A stretch of DNA of 64,000 bases, taken from NCBI GenBank assembly GCA_009731375.1, contig BJOX01000072.1:513319-577318 (forward strand). Reading direction: 5' to 3'. This DNA is from Paulinella micropora (taxonomy: Eukaryota; Cercozoa; Imbricatea; Euglyphida). Shown here piece after piece: positions 50,401-62,283 of this stretch; positions within the stretch are counted from its first letter, which is position 1; each line of letters begins with the position of its first letter. The notes under the pieces were generated by a model. The model saw nothing but the letters and a program-made list of their open reading frames with translations. It searched no databases and had not been told where the DNA came from. Both the position numbers and the translations under genes were made by a program.

Positions 50401-50888
50401 GTCTGTGTGTGTGTGTGTGCTTATGTGCATGTAAGTATGTATGTATGTGTGCATGTATATGTATATATGCACATATGTATGTATGCATGTATGTATGTAT
50501 GTATGTATGCATGCATGCATGCATGTATGTATGTATGTATGTATGTATGTATGCATATGTATGTATGTATGTATGTACATATGCATGTGTATGTATGTAT
50601 ATATGTATAAACGTATGTATGTAGCACCTTGTCATTGGATTATGTTGTCCAATCTGAGCGGTGGCATGCTTTTCCCTGATTTTCTGAGCGGTGGCATGAT
50701 TTTCCCTGGTTTTCCTTGTCTGTTGCCACCGCGTGGAAAAAGTGAAAGGTTCTGCCGCCTGTACAAACATTATATGTAATGTATTTGTACACATAAAAAT
50801 ATATATTATATATATATATTTTTAATTATATACATATATATATATATTATATATAATATGCATATATGCGTCTGTGTGTGTGTGTATG

Positions 50889-50924
<36 letters not shown>

Positions 50925-51052
50925 CATATGTAAGAGATCTTGTATGTACGTACGCATGTATGCATGCATGTACGTATGTATGTCTGTGTGTGTCTGTGTG
51001 TGTGTATGTATGTATGTATGTATGTATGCATGTACGTACGTGCGCATGTATG

Positions 51053-51086
<34 letters not shown>

Positions 51087-51175
51087 TGTATGTATGTTAT
51101 GTATGTATGTGTGTATATGTGTATATGTATGTATGTATGCCTATATGTCTGTATTTATGTATGTATGCATGATTT
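50400..51175. repeat. GTAT/GT/AT arrays around a short unique block
   Basis: GTAT array 50425-50625; unique 50626-50780 with CTGAGCGGTGGCATG(C/A)TTTTCCCTG duplicated; AT and GT runs 50800-50925; GTAT to 51170. Confidence 0.8.
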
Positions 51176-51945
51176 GATATGACAGATTTATTCATTCGTA
51201 AACGTTGGAGTTCTGCTTGAACATGGGCCTTATGAAGAAGCTTACTTCTTTGGGCTCCATTGTACTTCTCAAATGACGACACCGTTCTGTATTCGAACAC
51301 GCAAATGCCAAAATGAGTTCGCGTAAGATAAATCATTATTGGTACAATTTGCAAGTGGCGTTCATGTGTTTTGGTTGCGCTAGGTTTGAAGACTTTTGGA
51401 ATAATGCATGTGCCCGTTTGCAACTTGAAATGAAAATTAAAAAGGTCACAAAATACCACGTCGTGAACCTCGCAAAGACACGCAAGAACACTAAAGATTC
51501 TGGCAAAATAGCGACGCTTCTTGCGTCTTTTGCTGTTCTTGGCTGGTTTGCTTCTTTGCAACTCGCGTCAATAATTCCTTTCTGCCAAAAAAAAACTTTT
51601 GAAAAAGTAACACCCCTCCGCACCGTTGTTGGATAAATGGCAAAACAGCACTCTGGTGGCACGACTTCTTTATCTTTCCTTTCCATCAGCCACATTTCCT
51701 TGCCTGATATAATTCCATTACTTCTTCTAATAATTATTCCTTTATGCTTATCATTGAGGTCCTGGCAAGCTGCCCCCTTCCAGCAAAGTGATAGATAGTA
51801 CTATAGATTCCCTCAAAAATACGTAATATTTGTCTGAAACACCTGCATGAAAGGACGACAAGAAATAAAAGTACAGTGCACAGTCATGAACTAACAACTA
51901 AGTACTCAACTACACGAATGAACACATCAATACATTTGATAATAC
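51176..51945. other. Unique sequence with competing open frames, no assigned gene
   Basis: About 770 bp of non-repetitive DNA. Open frames overlap on both strands (minus 51097-51561 and 51336-51695; plus 51313-51636). The minus frame has the more protein-like stretch (FEYRTVSSFEKYNGAQRSKL then LHKAHVQAELQRLRMNKSVI), but no family is recognised. This may be an exon-bearing region. Confidence 0.25.
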
Positions 51946-51947
51946 AG

Positions 51948-52200
51948 ATTGAAGATCTGAATGAATCAGGAAAGGAAGGAGGAAAATGTCATTATGAACC
52001 TTGTGATGAACCTTGCGATGGTTTCATAGTTGCGGCTCAGGAAAGACGGACGACTGTTAAACCAGAAACATGAGCCTTCCGATTATTGCTGTGATTGCTT
52101 CAGGGCCGTTCGCTATGACTCCCCATGCAAGAAGACTGGCAAGAAGGCACGAGAGGAGTTCGACAAAAGAGGGTCTGAAGCACTTTGTGATTTGTGTTAG
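51948..52200 (+). pseudogene. Cysteine-rich ORF with one apparent frameshift
   Basis: After an acceptor-like ATACAG, the frame reads IEDLNESGKEGGKCHYEPCD then EPCDGFIVAAQERRTTVKPE and stops at TGA 52071-52073. A second frame, overlapping the end, reads EPSDYCCDCFRAVRYDSPCK then KTGKKAREEFDKRGSEALCD and LC before TAG at 52198. The two halves share Cys-rich, charged character and join with a one-base shift. Possibly a small zinc-binding protein, broken or mis-assembled; no family assigned. Confidence 0.3.
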
Positions 52201-52261
52201 CATACTCTTTTCCTATCCATCTTCCTACCATGTTGTTAAAAACATTTTTAAATTATATTAA

Positions 52262-52560
52262 TGATTCCACGTACTACACGACACTACACTACACTACCCT
52301 ACACTACACTACCCTACACTAGTGTAGTGTAGTGTAGTGTAGGGTAGTGTACCTACACTAGTGTAGTGTAGTGTAGGGTAGTGTAGTGTAGTGTAGTGTA
52401 GTGTAGTGTACCTACACTAGTGTAGTGTAGTGTAGTGTAGTGTAGTGTAGTGTATGCGTAGTGTAGCGTAGTGTAGTGTAGTGTAGTGTGTGTAGTGTAG
52501 TGTGGTGTAGTGTAGTGTGGTCACTACACACTACACTACACTACACTACACTACACTAGA
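52262..52560. repeat. (ACTAC)n/(GTAGT)n array with multiple palindromic switches
   Basis: The pentamer CACTA changes strand at ACACTAGTGT (about 52316, 52357, 52414) and again at GTGGTCACTAC (about 52519). Each switch is a perfect inverted repeat centre. Confidence 0.85.
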
Positions 52561-52599
52561 TGGATTGCTTTGCATGGCATGGCATGGGATTGCTTTGCC

Positions 52600-53085
52600 T
52601 TGTATTGGACTGCATCATTACATCACATCACAGTACATTACACATGACAATACCTGACATGACATAACATGACATAACATGGCATGACATCACACGACAT
52701 GACATGATTGTTTTACATTACATTACATGACATTGCATTACATAGCATTACATTAAATTAAATTACATAGCATTACATTACATTACATTACGTGCAATAG
52801 CATCACATTACAATACCTTGCATTGCATTATATTCGTTACATTACATTACATTACATTACATTACGTTACGTTACATTACGTTATATTACATTACATTAC
52901 ATTACATTACATTACATTACATTACATTACATTAGATTGCATTAGATTGCATTACATTCCATTACAATGCATAGGATTTAAAAAAAAAATGTTAGATTGC
53001 ATTACACTATTACATTACATTACATAAAATTGATTACATCATTACAGTAAAAAAAATTATAAATGTAGTGTAGTGTAGTGTAGTG
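52600..53085. repeat. (ACATT)n and (GACAT)n pentamer arrays
   Basis: Pentamer array with GACAT, ACATT and GATTGC variants, a poly-A interruption at 52980 and a short GTAGT block at 53065-53090 like the preceding array. Confidence 0.85.
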
Positions 53086-53091
53086 TAGTAA

Positions 53092-53395
53092 AACCGCAAT
53101 TTCCGCAATTCTGCGAAATGTTTGGATTACGTGGACATCACATTGTTGAGACAACTGCAAGAATTCGCACAAATTTTCAACCGGAATTCCCGTCGCGATT
53201 TTCAACAAGAAAACTCAATTTTCGACCGGAATTCCCGTCGAATTTCTCGAAAACTTTTGGGTTATCGGAAAACACAATCCCATATGTGGTGCAGGTAAAG
53301 TTTCTGCTGGAAACGTGTTGTTACCCATTTTGGTCGGCACCGTGGCGTTGTTTGGGATAGCCCTGCAGATGAATAGCTAGATTCCACAAAAGCAA
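53092..53395. other. Unique segment with a 24-bp direct repeat
   Basis: AATTTTC(A/G)ACCGGAATTCCCGTCG occurs at about 53172 and 53217 within an 80-codon plus frame (from 53118). The repeat and the lack of any domain argue against a gene. Confidence 0.35.
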
Positions 53396-53424
53396 AACAA
53401 AACAAAACAACAACAAAAAAAAAA

Positions 53425-53523
<99 letters not shown>

Positions 53524-53533
53524 NNNNNNNNNN
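53396..53533. other. Poly-A tract and 10-base gap
   Basis: About 100 A residues after an A-rich leader, then Ns at 53524-53533. Could be a retrotransposed tail or a plain homopolymer; no element was recognised upstream. Confidence 0.6.
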
Positions 53534-53591
53534 AGAAGAAGAACGCTTCTCTGGTTGACTGACTGGTCCCTAGACCCTTACCCACCTCCAG

Positions 53592-53695
53592 TCGGCCATT
53601 GTGTGATGATCAGGCCGGTAAACACTATCAAAAGAAAGAATTTTCACAAGCGGTCACAGCAATGGATCACAGCATAGCGCTGCCACGTGCACGAT
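53592..53695 (+). CDS. TPR-like exon fragment
   Basis: A good acceptor (branch-like TGACTGAC, pyrimidines, CACCTCCAG) precedes 53592. The frame reads CDDQAGKHYQKKEFSQAVTA then MDHSIALPRA. The spacing A-G-K-H-Y...F-S-Q-A-V-x-A-x-x-x-S-I-A-L fits helix A and B of a tetratricopeptide repeat (small residue at 8, aromatic at 11/12, A at 20, small at 27). No matching repeat is seen next to it; a poly-C gap begins 110 bp downstream. The end is uncertain. Confidence 0.35.
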
Positions 53696-53722
53696 CATTG
53701 TTTTGTTTTTTCCTTTGGGCTA

Positions 53723-53724
<2 letters not shown>

Positions 53725-53761
<37 letters not shown>

Positions 53762-53814
53762 CGTTTTTCTTTTTCTTTCCTCCCCCCCCCCCCCCCCCCC
53801 CCCTNNNNNNNNNN
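53725..53814. repeat. (CT)n, poly-C and 10-base gap
   Basis: CT repeats to 53757, pyrimidine-rich sequence, poly-C, then Ns at 53805-53814. Confidence 0.8.
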
Positions 53815-54710
53815 ATGTCTACGAGTGGCAAGTAACTTTCACTCAATAAAATTGTTTTCTAATTTTTCGATTTCAACTAGCAAGCAATTGTAACAGCCTC
53901 AGAGTCCGTCCATCCTGAAGTTGAATTTCCAATGTCTTAATTTATTATATGACATGATATTGTACCGGTAATATTCATCATTGACTTAAACTATTATTTG
54001 AAGTCATATAAAATAACTCGACTTCTCGCCCACCCTGACGAGGGCACGCTCGAGTCAGGGGGAGATGGGATTATCATACTCATGCCGGCCCACCCGGTAT
54101 ATAATGGCATTACTCTATGTCACGTTCCGGTGGTCTGTCGGTTATCCCGCCGGTTGGCTGAGTTGGAGAGTACGGAGTCCCTTCTATTAATTATTAATAA
54201 TACATTAGGTATTCCGGAGGCTCATTCTTCATGTCCGGCGCCGTTAGACAGTCGTTATATTATTAAACTGATATCATTGAGTCACTCAGTAACTCAGTGG
54301 CACCGTGACGGTCACTCACCTAACAAATTTTAGCCTCCGAATGCCAGCCTGTATACAAGCCGGCCACCGGCGTCCCGCCAAATCTCGGACTCGGGTTCTA
54401 TCTGTCAATTATTATTACACTGATAACTTCATGACTTTTGGTGCCATCAGATGATGAGTCCGGCAGGAGTTATGCTATCAAGTTTCGCTGTATGTGTTCA
54501 ATGTTTCTTTGTTACAATACCGTCTTTTCACTGAAGGCCCCGCCTTCTATCGACTTATGTAGCACTGACACGTAGGCTTCACATAAGTACCGTACTACCG
54601 TAGGCTTTGAAGTATAATATATATCATGAGTCTTGTACAATATTAAATATACAAAATCAACACTAGTTTTCAAGTCATAACACAGGCACGGTTGGCATAC
54701 GTCAGATATT

Positions 54711-54744
<34 letters not shown>

Positions 54745-55008
54745 AATATATATATATATAAATATATATATATTTGTTCACACTGCAACTGTAATTCTAA
54801 TCAAGTTTTCTTTAATTTAGTATTAATATATATACGGTAAGCTCAAACGAATTATTAATAAAATAAACTAAAACTTTTCTTTATTTTGACTCTAAAAACT
54901 TTTGATTTGGATCCACTTGAGTGCATCTAGTGGACCGTCACGTTAAGGGTTAGGTATTATAATAACATGATACTTGCCACTATTAATAGTAGGAATAAGT
55001 GGGAAGCG
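53815..55008. other. Unique AT-rich sequence, probably old transposon or intergenic
   Basis: No supported gene. A 111-codon plus frame (53998-54333) has no domain. The 20-mer GCCGGCCCACCCGGTATATA at 54084 matches 9008 with one difference. AT repeats lie at 54708-54775. Confidence 0.4.
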
Positions 55009-55010
55009 TA

Positions 55011-55287
55011 TTACTGGGTACATTCAAGTGTCAAACTCAGCCATCGAATTTTAGTTAAGGGCCGGATTTCAGATTAGCGGTCAGATTTCGAATTAGTGGT
55101 CAGAATTCAAATTAGTTCAATTTAACGGCTATATACGTCCGCAAAATCTATCATTTTTGCGAAATGTTACCGTTAAATTGAACTAATTTGAATTCTGGCC
55201 GCTAATCTAAAATCTGACCGTTAATCTGAAATCTGACCCTTAACTCAAATTTGATGGCTAAGTTTGACACGTGAATGTACCCAGTAA
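55011..55287. mobile_element. TA-flanked MITE, 277 bp, with ~120-bp inverted arms
   Basis: Left arm starts TTACTGGGTACATTCAAGTG and the right arm, reverse-complemented, TTACTGGGTACATTCACGTG. The arms stay complementary for about 120 bp (GTTAAGGG.C.GATTTCAGATTA, AGAATTCAAATTAGTTCAAT) around a ~40-bp loop. TA duplications are at 55009-55010 and 55288-55289. Same family as 9051-9236. Confidence 0.75.
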
Positions 55288-55458
55288 TAAGAGGAAAATG
55301 GAAGTGGTTATCAAGAGATATTAATACAACTTGACTCTGAAAACGAGAAAAAAAATTGAAGTGTGATATTAGTAGTTTACCTTTGGAATCTCCACAGTGA
55401 ATAGTGCTATGCCATTGTCGCAGTGACGCACCGTTTGAAACAGCTCAGGATAAGGCGC

Positions 55459-55693
55459 GTTCTACACCACCCAGATTTCCCGGTTTCTGGGTCAATTTCT
55501 GGGTTTGCTTCCCCGAAAAGCCTGGCCTGTGGTGCCGCTTGGGCTGGGTCCATTTCTGGATTTGCTTCCCCGAAAAGCCTGGCCTGTGGTGCCAGTTGGC
55601 ACAGAAATTGGTCCAGAAACCGGGAATCCACAGGCCAGTGCCACTTGGCACAGAAATTGGTCCAGAAACCGGGAAATCTGGGTGGTGTAGAAC
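55459..55693. mobile_element. Foldback MITE, 235 bp, with internal tandem duplications
   Basis: Terminal inverted repeats GTTCTACACCACCCAGATTT + CCCGGTTTCTGG match exactly for about 32 bp and continue imperfectly. Inside, TTGCTTCCCCGAAAAGCCTG + GCCTGTGGTGCC is duplicated on the left and TTGGCACAGAAATTGGTCCA + GAAACCGGGA on the right. No clear target duplication. Overlapping open frames in this interval are repeat-derived. Confidence 0.65.
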
Positions 55694-55842
55694 ACGTCTA
55701 AGAATTTTCAAATTAAGTGGTCTGTATTATGTCTTTAACTGAGTATGATTGCAAAAAAATGAATACAAACTGGCAGTGAATACTGTTGACCATCGGTAGG
55801 TTGACGGTAGTATTAACAAAGGCGTGATGCGAAGGGACGTCC

Positions 55843-57125
<1,283 letters not shown>

Positions 57126-57420
57126 TTTCGCTTCCGGGTGTTGAGAGTGCCATCGTTGTTTATCTAGCCTTGCTTCTGCAAAATCATCATAAACTCCAAA
57201 CACACACACACACACACACACATTGATACATCGATCGGTGTGCACGAACGGCGCCTGATGACGCAAGAACCTGAATTTTCTGGTTTCTACGCCACCCGGC
57301 GTCACAATTTTTATATTTTGGAAGGTAGGTAGATAGGTAGACATGCATACATAGGTAGGTAGGTAGGTAGGTAGGTAGATAGGTAGATAGGTAGGTAGGT
57401 AGGTTATGTAGATAACTAGG
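57126..57420. other. Short unique sequence and GGTA array
   Basis: 57126-57320 is unique with (CA)n at 57200-57222; 57325-57420 is a GGTA/GATA array. No gene. Confidence 0.5.
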
Positions 57421-57569
57421 TAGACATGCATCAATAGAACGTGCATCTATCAATACTTATAAAGGTATCTCGATAGAGCTCACCAAAAAGTGTCGGATAC
57501 ACCAACTATCAGCTACTAACTCCCTCTAGTGTGTGCAAACAGCGTCTGTTGGTAAGGTTTTTCTAAGTA

Positions 57570-57764
57570 TTCCGGTCACCCTACTTTTCGGCCACTTTGG
57601 CTGTGGCCCCTCGTTTTTCACCGCAAAAATGACTGGCTATGGAAGTTGGGACATGAGAGAAAACAAGAAAAAAATTCCTCAGCGAAAATTTCCTGCTTTT
57701 CGCGGGTGACGGAGGGTTTTCAACAAATGACCGCTTCTTGCGACCAATTTGTCGGTGGCCGGAA
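57570..57764. mobile_element. Possible TA-flanked MITE with short inverted ends
   Basis: Ends TTCCGGTCACC and (reverse complement) TTCCGGCCACC match at 10 of 11 positions and are bounded by TA at 57568-57569 and 57765-57766. Interior similarity between the arms is weak, so this is tentative. Confidence 0.35.
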
Positions 57765-57817
57765 TAATTAGACACACCTTCGTAGCTAAATACGTAGACG
57801 AAGATTGATAGATGATA

Positions 57818-57905
57818 CATACATACATATGTACATACATACATACATACATACATACATTACATACATACGTACATACATACATACATACATACATTAC
57901 ATACA

Positions 57906-57936
<31 letters not shown>

Positions 57937-57970
57937 CATACATACATACATACATACATTACATACATAG
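57818..57970. repeat. (ATAC)n array
   Basis: Plain tetranucleotide repeat. Confidence 0.9.
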
Positions 57971-58039
57971 TGTCATCTTAGTTTGTCTACATGTGCTTAT
58001 GCAGCAGCATCGTAGACTGGAAAATAAATAAATAAATAA

Positions 58040-59557
58040 ACACACACTGATAAATTGATAGATTGAAAGATATGATAGATTTGATAGATTTGATAGACTT
58101 GGTAGATTGATAGACTTAATAGATTTGATAGATTGATAGATTTGATAGATTGATAGATTTGATAGATTGATAGGTTGATAGGTTGATAGATTTGATAGAT
58201 TTGATAGATTTGATAGATTTGATAGATTGATAGATTGATAGATTGATAGATTGATAGATTTGATAGATTTGATAGATTTGATAGATTGATAGATTGATAG
58301 ATTTGATAGATTGATAGGCTGATAGGTTGATAGATTGATAGATTTGATAGATTTGATGGATTGATAGGTTGATATTGATAGATTTGATAGATTAGATACA
58401 TTTGATAGATTAGATAGATTGATAGATTGATAGATTGATAGATTTGATAGATGTGATAGATTGATAGGTTGATAGATTTGATAGATGGTTTGATAGATTT
58501 GATGGATTTGATAGATTTGATAGATTTGATAGATTTGATAGATTGATAGATTGATAGATTGATAGGTTGATAGGTTGATAGATTGATAGATTTGATAGAT
58601 TTGATGGATTGATAGGTTGATAGTTGATAGATTTGATACATTTGATAGATTTGATAGATTAGATAGATTGATAGATTGATAGATTGATACATTTGATAGA
58701 TTTGATAGATTGATAGGTTGATAGATTTGATAGATTTGATAGATTTGATAGATTTGATAGATTTGATAGATTGATAGATTGATAGATTTGATAGATTGAT
58801 AGGTTGATGGATTGATAGATTTGATATATTTGATAGATTGAAAGATTTGATAGATTAGATGGATTAGATTGATAGATTGATAGATTGATAGATTTGATAG
58901 ATTTGATAGATTGATAGATTTGATAGGTTGATAGGTTGATAGGTTGATAGATTTGATAAATTTGATAGATTTGATAGATTTGATAGATTGATAGGTTGAT
59001 AGATTGATAGATTTGATAGATTTATAGATTGATAGATTGATAGATTTCATAGATTGATAGATTTGATGGATTTGATAGATTTGATAGGTTGATAGATTGA
59101 TAGATTTGATAGATTTGATAGATTTGATAGATTTGTAGATTGATAGATTTGATAGATTTGATAGATTTGAAAGACTGATAGGTTGATAGATTTGATAGAT
59201 TTGATGATAGATTGATAGATTGACAGATTGATAGATTTGATAGATTTGATAGATTTGATAGATTAGATGGATTAGATGGATTAGATGATAGATTGATAGA
59301 TTGATAGATTGATAGAGTTGATAGAGTTGATGATAGATTGATAGATTGATAGATTGATAGATTGATAAATTTGATAGAGTAGATGATAGATTGATAGATT
59401 GACAGATTGATAGATTTGATAGATTTGATAGATTGATAGATTGATAGATTGATAGATTTGATAGATTGATAGATTTGATAGATTAGATGATAGATTGATA
59501 GATTGATAGATTGATAGATTGATAGATTGATAGATTGATAGATTGATAGATTGACGG
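58040..59557. repeat. Interleaved TTTGATAGA (9-mer) and TTGATAGA (8-mer) minisatellite
   Basis: About 1.5 kb built from 8- and 9-bp units differing by one T. Runs of each type alternate, giving higher-order periodicity. Ile/Ser/Asn/Leu/Gln frames on the minus strand are artefacts. Confidence 0.9.
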
Positions 59558-59564
59558 TACAATA

Positions 59565-59800
59565 TGTACGTGCGTATGTATGTATGTATGTATGTATGTA
59601 TGTATGTATGTATGTATGTACACGTACACGTACGTACGTATGTATGTATGTATGTATGTATGTATGTATGTATGTATGTATGCATGCATGCATGTAATGT
59701 ATGTATGTATGTATGTGTATGCCTGTGTGTGTGTGTATGTATGTATGTATGTATGTATGTATGTATGTATGTATGAATGTATGTATGTATGTATACTTTT
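59565..59800. repeat. (GTAT)n array
   Basis: Tetranucleotide repeat with short ACGT-rich interruptions. Confidence 0.9.
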
Positions 59801-59880
59801 AGACTCGTAGAGTACGTTTGTCTGAGGCCCAGACCATGCCTTGACCTACCCACACATACACATACACATACACACACATA

Positions 59881-60195
59881 TAGACGAAGGACGAAGGAGC
59901 GAAGGACGAAGGAGCGAAGGACGAAGGAGCGAAGGACGAAGGAGCGAAGGACGAAGGACGAAGGACGAAGGACGAAGGACCGAAGGACGAAGGACAAAGG
60001 ACAAAGGACGAAGGACGAAGGAGCGAAGGACGAAGGAGCGAAGGACGAAGGACGAAGGAGCGAAGGACGAAGGACGAAGGACGAAGGACGAAGGAGCGAA
60101 GGACGAAGGACGAAGGACGAAGGACGAAGGACGAAGGAGCGAAGGACGAAGGACGAAGGAGCGAAGGACGAAGGAGCGAAGGAGCGAAGGAGCAG
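59881..60195. repeat. GAAGGAC / GAAGGAGC minisatellite
   Basis: Seven- and eight-base units (GGACGAA and GGAGCGAA) alternate irregularly over 310 bp. Short inverted sequences GTCTGAGGCC (59819) and GGCCTCAGAC (60209) flank the array. Confidence 0.85.
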
Positions 60196-60227
60196 AAATA
60201 CTCATACAAGCATGGCCTCAGACGATG

Positions 60228-60260
<33 letters not shown>

Positions 60261-60284
60261 TAAATACTCATACAAACATGTGTG

Positions 60285-60365
60285 TCTGTCTGTCTGTCTG
60301 TCTGTCCGTACGTATGTATGTATCTATCTATCTATCCGACTATCCGAATATCTATATATTTACCA

Positions 60366-60459
<94 letters not shown>

Positions 60460-60460
60460 A

Positions 60461-60498
<38 letters not shown>

Positions 60499-60555
60499 CC
60501 TGTCTGTCTGTCTACCTACCTACCTACCTACCTACCTACCTACTTATCTACCCAC

Positions 60556-60613
<58 letters not shown>

Positions 60614-60622
60614 GTCCATCTA

Positions 60623-60681
<59 letters not shown>

Positions 60682-60690
60682 GTACTTGTG
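60285..60690. repeat. TATC/CTGT/CTAC array
   Basis: Tetranucleotide array with GTCT and CTAC sub-blocks. Confidence 0.9.
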
Positions 60691-60692
60691 AC

Positions 60693-60710
60693 ACCTGATA
60701 GTATCTTGTA

Positions 60711-60762
<52 letters not shown>

Positions 60763-60775
60763 CATAATCATAATC

Positions 60776-60808
<33 letters not shown>

Positions 60809-60840
60809 TCTATCTATCTGTGTACCTGATAGTATCTTGT
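60693..60840. repeat. (TAA)n flanked by 17-bp direct repeats
   Basis: ACCTGATAGTATCTTGT occurs at 60693-60709 and 60824-60840, with (TAA)n (plus TCA interruptions) and a short TATC run between. It looks like a target duplication or slippage duplication around a repeat insertion. Confidence 0.6.
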
Positions 60841-61090
60841 CCCTGGAACGTCTGCAAGCTGATTCGCAAGCGTCTGGCCCATCCTAGCAAGGTCGGGTGA
60901 AAAATTTCGGCCACCTCACCTTTCGGCCAACCGTAAATACGGGCAACTCTGGACTAAACTTTTATGTGTGGACAACAAATGTACCGTAATTACCGGCTGG
61001 CCAAAATTCTTCACAACTTTGAATAACAAATGTACCGTTATTACGGGATAATTTGTTCTGGCCGAAAATTTTCACTATTCCTTTGCTGTA
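60841..61090. other. Unique segment with tandem and inverted repeats
   Basis: AACAAATGTACCGT(A/T)ATTAC occurs at about 60975 and 61025. GTGAAAAATTTCGGCCA (60898) and the reverse complement of TGGCCGAAAATTTTCAC (61057-61073) pair as a possible foldback. No gene. Confidence 0.4.
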
Positions 61091-61093
61091 TAT

Positions 61094-61097
<4 letters not shown>

Positions 61098-61142
<45 letters not shown>

Positions 61143-61333
61143 AGAGAGAGAGAGAGAGATGAGAGAGATGAGAGAGATGAGAGAGATGAGAGAGATGAGA
61201 TGAGAGAGAGAGAGAGATGAGAGAGATGAGAGAGATGAGAGAGAGAGAGAGAGAGATGAGAGAGACGGGAGAGATGAGAGAGATGAGAGAGATGAGAGAG
61301 ATGAGAGAGATGAGAGAGATGAGAGAGAGAGAG

Positions 61334-61400
<67 letters not shown>

Positions 61401-61488
61401 CAGAAAGAAAGAAAGAAAGAAAAAGAAAGAAAGAAAGAAAGAAAGAAAGAGAAAGAGAGAGGGAGAGAGAGAGAGAGAGGAAGAGAGA

Positions 61489-61534
<46 letters not shown>

Positions 61535-62273
61535 GAGAGAGAGAGAGAGAGAAGAGGAGGTGGAGGAGGAGGAGGAGGAGGAGGAGGAGGAAGAAGAAGA
61601 AGAAGAAGAAGAAGAAGAAGAAGAAGAAGAAGAAGAAGAAGAAGAAGAAGAAGAAGAAGAAGAAGAAGAAGACGAAAGAAGAAAGAAGAAAGAAGAAAGA
61701 AGAAAGAAGAAGAAAGAAGAAAGAAGAAAGAAAGAAAGAAAGAAGAAGAAAGAAGAAAGAAGAAAGAAGAAAGAAGAAAGGAGAAAGGAGAAAGAAGAAA
61801 GGAGAGAGGAGAAAGGAGAAAGGAGAAAGAAGAAAGAAGAAAGAAGAAAGAAGAAAGAAGAAAGAAGCAAGAAGCAAGAAGCAAGAAGAAAGAAGAAAGA
61901 AGAAAGAAGAAAGAAGAAAGAAGAAAGAAGAAAGAAGAAGAAGAAAGAAGAAAGAAGAAAGAAGAAAGAAGAAGAAAGAGAAGAAAGAGAAGAAAGAGAA
62001 GAAAGAGAAGAAAGAAGAAAGAAGAAAGAAGAAAGAAGAAAGAAGAAGAAAGAAGAAAGAAGAAAGAAGAAAGAAGAAAGAAGAAAGAAGAAAGAAGAAA
62101 GAAGAAAGAAGAAAGAAGAAAGAAGAAGAAGGAGAAGGAGGAGAAGGAGAAGGAGAAGGAGGAGAAGAAGAAGAAGAAGAAGAAGAAGAAGAAGAAGAAG
62201 AAGAAGAAGAAGAAGAAGAAGAAGAAGAAGAAGAAGAAGAAGAAGAAGAAGAAGAAAAAGAAGAAGAAGAAAC
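61098..62273. repeat. Polypurine tract: (GA)n, (GAAA)n, (GGA)n, (GAA)n, (GAAAGAA)n
   Basis: More than 1.1 kb, purine-only apart from a few ATG-type interruptions (GAGAGATGA, 61158-61330). Ends at the 10-base gap 62274-62283. Lys/Glu/Arg and Ser/Phe/Leu frames are artefacts. Confidence 0.9.
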
Positions 62274-62283
62274 NNNNNNNNNN

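Noticed and set aside
52500-52560. CACTACA as ends of a CACTA transposon.
   Set aside because: The motif is the repeat unit itself; no transposon interior or 3-bp duplication is present.
54445-54480. GATGATGAGTCCGGCAGGAG as a hammerhead ribozyme core.
   Set aside because: The CTGATGA box and a paired GAAA box are not both present; ACTGATGAAAT at 10811 was rejected for the same reason.
55404-55742. Overlapping 60-112 codon ORFs on both strands.
   Set aside because: Generated by the inverted and tandem repeats of the foldback MITE.
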